Below are positions 6,945 through 10,127 of a stretch of 10,127 nt of DNA, one piece after another. Numbering within the stretch: the first letter of the stretch is position 1; the number at the start of each line of letters is the position of its first letter. A program made the translations under genes and the position numbers. The DNA comes from Hyphomicrobiaceae bacterium (GTDB taxonomy: Bacteria; Pseudomonadota; Alphaproteobacteria; Rhizobiales; Hyphomicrobiaceae), in the NCBI GenBank assembly GCA_020442225.1, contig JAGRKR010000324.1:1-10127 (forward strand). Direction: 5' to 3'. Below the pieces are notes generated by a model. The model was given only the letters and a program-made list of their open reading frames with translations, ran no database searches and was not told the DNA's origin.

Positions 6945-8068
6945 GCTCCGGCGCGCTGTTGCGCATCTCCGCCATGTTCGTGAAGGAGTTCATCCAGCTT
7001 CGGCGCGATCGCATCACGTTCGCGACCATGATCTTCATCCCGTTGATGCAGCTCATCCTGTTCGGCTTCGCCATCAATACGACGCCGCGCAATCTGCCGA
7101 CCGTCGTGCTGATGCAGGAGAACACCGATCTCGCCCGCTCTGTGCTCGCTGCCGTCCGCAACACGTCGTATTTCAAGGTGACGCACGTCGTGCGCAGCGA
7201 GGCCGAGTTCGACGCCTACCTGCGCTCGGGCGATGCCGTGTTCGGGGTCGAGATCCCCGCCGGCTTTGCGCGGAAGGTGCGGCGCGGCGAGCAACCGGCA
7301 CTGCTGGTGGCGGCCGACGCCAGCGATCCCGTGGCCTCCGGATCGGCTCTGGCCGTGCTCGACGGCATCATCCCGCGCGCCCTGGAGCGAGATCGCGGAT
7401 GGCCCGTCGCTACGGGAAACCAGAAGGCCTTTGAGATCCGCCAGCACCGTCGCTACAATCCTGCCGGCGTCACGCACTACAATATCGTGCCGGGCCTGCT
7501 CGGCACCATTCTCACCATGACGATGCTGATCTTCACGGCTCTTTCCGTCACGCGGGAGGTCGAGCGCGGCACCATGGAGAGCCTGCTCTCCATGCCGATC
7601 CAGCCGCTGGAGATCATGCTCGGCAAGATCGCACCCTACGTCGTCGTGGGCTTCCTGCAGGCTGTACTGATCTACGGTGCCGGCCGCCTCATCTTCGACG
7701 TGCCGACGCAAGGCAGCCTGCTGTTGCTGTCCGTGCTCTCGACCCTGTTCATCGCCGCCAACCTTTCGATCGGCTACACCTTCTCGACCATCGCTCGCAA
7801 CCAGCTCCAGGCGGTGCAGATGAGCTTCATGTTCTTCCTGCCCAATATCCTCCTGTCCGGCTTTATGTTTCCCTTTTCCGGCATGCCGCGTTGGGCCCAG
7901 TGGATCGGCGAGGCCCTGCCACTGACGCACTATCTGCGGATTGTGCGCGGGATCATGCTGAAAGGCGCGAGTGCCGCCGAGTTGCACGGCGAGGCGCTGA
8001 TGCTGGTCGCGCTCGTGCTGGTCGCGATGGGCATCGCGGTGTCTCGCTTTCGCCGCACCCTGGATTGA
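6941..8068 (+). CDS. ABC-2 type transporter permease (YbhS/YhhJ-like)
   Basis: The membrane part of the exporter. The 375-residue protein has the ABC-2 layout: one helix near residues 26-46, a large periplasmic domain (about 47-180), then five helices at about 181-203, 229-250, 258-280, 290-311 and 349-368. Family motifs are visible: RRYNPAGVTHYNIVPGLLG (170-188) at the re-entry to the membrane, REVERGTMESLLSMPI (205-220) in the coupling segment, and LPLTHYLRIVRGIMLKG (326-342). It begins in a four-base overlap with the ATPase gene. Related E. coli systems encode two permeases (YbhS and YbhR). Only one is found here, so it probably works as a homodimer. Homologues act in drug, bile-salt or lipid-like export, and the substrate here is unknown. 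Confidence 0.94.
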   Translation: MSSGALLRISAMFVKEFIQLRRDRITFATMIFIPLMQLILFGFAINTTPRNLPTVVLMQENTDLARSVLAAVRNTSYFKVTHVVRSEAEFDAYLRSGDAVFGVEIPAGFARKVRRGEQPALLVAADASDPVASGSALAVLDGIIPRALERDRGWPVATGNQKAFEIRQHRRYNPAGVTHYNIVPGLLGTILTMTMLIFTALSVTREVERGTMESLLSMPIQPLEIMLGKIAPYVVVGFLQAVLIYGAGRLIFDVPTQGSLLLLSVLSTLFIAANLSIGYTFSTIARNQLQAVQMSFMFFLPNILLSGFMFPFSGMPRWAQWIGEALPLTHYLRIVRGIMLKGASAAELHGEALMLVALVLVAMGIAVSRFRRTLD

Positions 8069-8193
8069 GAAATTGAGCTATGAAGGATGCGCCTTCGTAC
8101 CGCGCGTCACGGTTGCAGCGTTGCTCGCGGGTGGGATGCGGAGGCGTGGGCCTGAAGTGCGGGCGGCGTCGATGGAGCGGTATTCGCGGGTCC

Positions 8194-8208
8194 ACGACAT
8201 CGTGTCGT
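8194..8208. repeat. Short inverted repeat in the gap between permease and small membrane gene
   Basis: ACGACA-TCG-TGTCGT is a perfect 6-bp-arm inverted repeat inside the 245-bp gap 8069-8313. A second weak hairpin, GAAGG-ATGCG-CCTTC (8082-8096), lies 13 bases after the permease stop but lacks a T run. The gap holds no convincing gene. These elements could be a processing site, a weak terminator or a regulatory site for the next gene. Confidence 0.25.
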
Positions 8209-8313
8209 ACGCAGTGAGTCATGAGTTTTGGGTGCGAGGCAGGCGGTCGATGGAAGCGTTCCGCGGTTCCATGCCGGTCGATCGCCCCCTGGAAGGCATG
8301 TGAGGGGGTTACC

Positions 8314-8631
8314 GTGGCGAGCTTCACGACACGCTATTTTCTGTCGCTGGGAAACGTCGTCTTCTCGATGTTCCTGGGAGCACTGGCGCTCTTCGCGTGC
8401 TGGTTCTACTTCCCCGAGACGGCATTGCAGCTCTTCAAGATGGCTGGAAGCTTCCGGGAATGGATGGCGAACCGGGGCTGGTCGCCACGCTACGAGGTGG
8501 CCATCCGGGCTTTCCTGGGCGACCAGCAGATCGTCTTTATGGGCTTCGTCATCGCCACGCGCATCGTCGTCGGGGCCTTTATCGGGCTCGTTGCCATGCT
8601 GTTCGGTCGCCGCCCCGATCCTGAGGTGTGA
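8314..8631 (+). CDS. Small two-helix membrane protein of unknown function
   Basis: A 105-residue protein starting with GTG, preceded by AGGGGG (8303-8308) at five bases. The same frame is open from an ATG at 8221, but those extra 31 residues look random and have no comparable binding site, so the GTG is preferred. Two hydrophobic segments are clear: about residues 11-34 (SLGNVVFSMFLGALALFACWFYFP) taken as a loose span, and about 73-98 (IVFMGFVIATRIVVGAFIGL onward). A polar central part, SFREWMANRGWSPRYEVAIR, lies between them, and the protein ends in a short charged tail. I recognise no family. It lies 245 bp after the exporter permease and ends in a terminator-like hairpin, so it may be the last gene of that operon or a single gene. 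Hydrophobic segment pattern, start site and terminator all favour a real gene. Confidence 0.68.
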   Translation: MASFTTRYFLSLGNVVFSMFLGALALFACWFYFPETALQLFKMAGSFREWMANRGWSPRYEVAIRAFLGDQQIVFMGFVIATRIVVGAFIGLVAMLFGRRPDPEV

Positions 8632-8659
8632 GCCGTACCGGGCTCTCGTTTTTCTGTTT
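8630..8659 (+). terminator. Intrinsic terminator overlapping the small membrane gene's stop
   Basis: GAGCC (8630-8634) pairs with GGCTC (8641-8645) around a six-base loop. It is followed after three bases by TTTTTCTGTTT (8649-8659). The stem begins inside the TGA stop codon. Stem plus T-rich tract fits factor-independent termination and isolates the following transporter gene. Confidence 0.55.
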
Positions 8660-8762
8660 CCGCGTTTCGCTGTTCCGTTACGTTCGCCGTCTCGCGTCAT
8701 CTTTTCCCGTGCACTCCCGGTGAGCGCTGCGATCACTGCAATTTCTTGAACCTGCAGGCCCT

Positions 8763-9707
8763 ATGTCGTCCGTCATTTCGATCGTTGCCCCCGTCTTCGC
8801 CCTGATCCTGATCGGGTTCCTGTCGGTTCGCTTCGGCGTATTGAGCGAGACCTCCGGCCGTGGCGTGGCGGATTTCGTTTTCAAGATCGCCATTCCCGCG
8901 ATGCTGTTCCGCACCATGGTTCTGATGCGCGCACCGGAGGCGCCGCCGACGGCGCTGTGGGCGAGCTTTTTCGGCGCCGTGGCCATCGTCTGGATTCTGG
9001 CGACACTCGGCACGCGATTGCTGCTCAGGCGCTCGTCGGGCGACGCGGCCGTGATCTCCATGTGCGCCGGCTTCGGCAACGTCGTGATGCTGGGCATCCC
9101 GCTGTCGCTCAGTACGCTCGGCAATGAGGCCTCCGTGCCGATCGCGCTGATCATCACCTTGAGCGCGCCTACGCTGTGGTTTGCCGCGACCCTTCAGATC
9201 GAATGGGCGGAGCGTCGGCAGGATGCCTCGCTGGCCGGCATCGTGCGGGATTTCGCGCTGAGCCTGCTCAAGAACCCGATCGTGATGGCGGTTCTGCTGG
9301 GCAGCCTCTGGCGCCTGACCGGACTGGGCCTCGGCACCATCGCCGGCAGGATCACGGAGATGCTGGCTATGGCTGCCGTGCCGGGCGCACTGGTCGCGCT
9401 CGGATTGAGCCTGGCCGGTTTCGAGATCAAGGGACAGGCGGGCACGCTTTCGCTGATGCTCGTGCTGAAGCTGGTGGCCTTGCCAGTGGTCGCCTGGGCG
9501 CTGGTGACGTTCGTGTTCACGCTGCCGAAGATCTGGGCAGGCGTGGTGATCATTTTTGCCGCCTGCCCCTCGGGCGCAAACGCGTTCCTGTTCGCATCGC
9601 GCTACGACCGCGTCGTGAACTCGGTCTCGGGCGCGGTGGCACTGGGGACGGCGCTGTCGGCGCTGACGATCTCGTTCCTGCTGTTCGCCCTCGGCCTGCA
9701 CCACTGA
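8763..9707 (+). CDS. AEC-family (auxin efflux carrier-like) transporter
   Basis: A 314-residue inner-membrane carrier of the AEC family (TC 2.A.69), whose bacterial members export or exchange small organic anions such as malonate or malate; auxin itself is unlikely. Ten hydrophobic segments are visible at about residues 4-21, 38-55, 66-87, 97-115, 125-145, 168-184, 200-217, 229-250, 257-278 and 288-310, in the family's two-times-five arrangement with a polar central loop. Family-like features are FGNVVMLGIPL (104-114), the KNPIV segment opening the second half (170-174), VPGALVALGLSLAG (206-219) and ACPSGANAFLFASRY (267-281). Length is normal. The ATG at 8763 has only a weak AGG four bases upstream. 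A terminator before it suggests its own promoter in 8660-8762, though I could not identify one. The next gene converges on it. Confidence 0.9.
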   Translation: MSSVISIVAPVFALILIGFLSVRFGVLSETSGRGVADFVFKIAIPAMLFRTMVLMRAPEAPPTALWASFFGAVAIVWILATLGTRLLLRRSSGDAAVISMCAGFGNVVMLGIPLSLSTLGNEASVPIALIITLSAPTLWFAATLQIEWAERRQDASLAGIVRDFALSLLKNPIVMAVLLGSLWRLTGLGLGTIAGRITEMLAMAAVPGALVALGLSLAGFEIKGQAGTLSLMLVLKLVALPVVAWALVTFVFTLPKIWAGVVIIFAACPSGANAFLFASRYDRVVNSVSGAVALGTALSALTISFLLFALGLHH

Positions 9708-9747
9708 ACGTCGGCCGAGTGACGCCCCATCGACCTTCGCGCGGGGC

Positions 9748-10127
9748 TCAGGCGGCGACGCGCACGGGCTCGCTGACAGCCGGCAGCGCGGCCGCAACGG
9801 GAGGCCGCAGGTCGGCAGTTGCGCACGTGAGCGCGCGGATCGCGGGGAACTCCTCGAACAACCGGTCGAGCATCTGCTCGGCGCTGTCCAGCACCTGCGA
9901 GGCCTCGGCGTTGAGCCGGTTGATGCTGGCCGTCTCCGCGAGCGCCCTCTCGACGATGGCGGAGGCCCGCTGCCACTGCATGTCGGGCGTCAGGCGGCGC
10001 TCGCCGGACTGTGCGGGAAGGCTCGCCTCGGCTGGGCGCCAGACCGTTCGCGTCGGTCGCGGCTGGCCGGGGCGCCGGGAGGGGCTCGGTCGCGCCGCCG
10101 GCGTCGTCGTCGGCTTCCTGTTCGCCG
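9748..10127 (-). CDS. C-terminal part of an unrecognised protein (runs off right edge)
   Basis: A minus-strand frame ends with TGA at 9748-9750 and is open for 125 codons to the window edge. An ATG at 9981 could start a 77-residue protein, but it has no ribosome binding site and the frame reads on without a stop for 48 codons further, so I treat this as the end of a longer gene. The upstream part is Pro/Arg/Thr/Ala-rich and linker-like. It is followed by a mainly helical, Glu/Ala/Leu-rich segment from WQRASAIVERALAETAS to LDRLFEEFPAIRAL, and then a Pro/Ala/Val tail. I recognise no domain. It converges with the AEC transporter gene, with 40 bp between the stops. Confidence 0.5.
   Translation of the reverse strand, partial: ANRKPTTTPAARPSPSRRPGQPRPTRTVWRPAEASLPAQSGERRLTPDMQWQRASAIVERALAETASINRLNAEASQVLDSAEQMLDRLFEEFPAIRALTCATADLRPPVAAALPAVSEPVRVAA

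Noticed and set aside
6863..7987. 374-codon minus-strand frame opposite the ABC permease
   Set aside because: His/Gln/Arg/Asp-rich shadow of the permease gene, whose membrane pattern and family motifs are unmistakable.
8073..8303. 76-codon frame between the permease and the small membrane gene
   Set aside because: TTG start without a binding site, no hydrophobic or family pattern, and it lies among small inverted repeats typical of intergenic DNA.
9724..9747. GCCCC/GGGGC inverted repeat between the convergent stops
   Set aside because: Only a 5-bp stem with a 14-base loop and no T tract, so too weak to call a bidirectional terminator.
8733..9797. 354-codon minus-strand frame opposite the AEC transporter
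   Set aside because: Arg/Gln/His-rich shadow; the plus-strand translation is a regular ten-helix carrier.

Overview
The window comes from a GC-rich alphaproteobacterium, most likely of the Hyphomicrobiales (Rhizobiales). The basis is the fabA-fabB-fabI gene order, the FabI sequence type and the strong G/C bias at third codon positions. This placement is an inference from gene content, not from a marker gene. No rRNA, tRNA, CRISPR array, insertion sequence or transposase was seen.

Left part (1-3440, minus strand): the anaerobic-type unsaturated fatty acid block fabA -> fabB -> fabI. FabA dehydrates and isomerises the C10 intermediate, FabB elongates the cis-unsaturated acyl-ACP, and FabI performs the last reduction of each cycle. 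A GC-rich hairpin follows fabI. Beyond it, on the same strand, is the 5' end of a gene for a small exported protein of unknown function that runs off the left edge. An 18-bp perfect palindrome lies just upstream of that gene's start.

Middle (3441-4082): a roughly 640-bp gap between divergent transcription units. I see no convincing gene in it. Its right end carries a well-formed promoter (perfect TATAAT) overlapping a TetR-type operator (8-bp arms, 2-bp spacer).

Right part (4083-8068, plus strand): a tightly overlapping operon of a TetR-family regulator with an unusual ~100-residue basic N-terminal tail, a HlyD-family membrane-fusion protein, a single ABC ATPase and a single ABC-2 permease. 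This resembles a compact version of the E. coli YbhG-YbhFSR exporter with its regulator CecR. The operator points to self-regulation and probably drug- or metabolite-responsive efflux. No outer-membrane channel gene is present. A 105-residue two-helix membrane protein of unknown function follows (8314-8631) and ends in a terminator-like hairpin.

Right edge: an AEC-family (auxin efflux carrier-like) transporter on the plus strand. It converges on the C-terminal part of an unrecognised minus-strand gene that stays open to the right edge.

The genes are mostly ordinary for such a genome, and I see no strong candidate for a wholly new system. The points most worth following are the tailed TetR regulator with its operator, the unexplained exported protein with its palindrome, and the small conserved-looking membrane protein behind the exporter.
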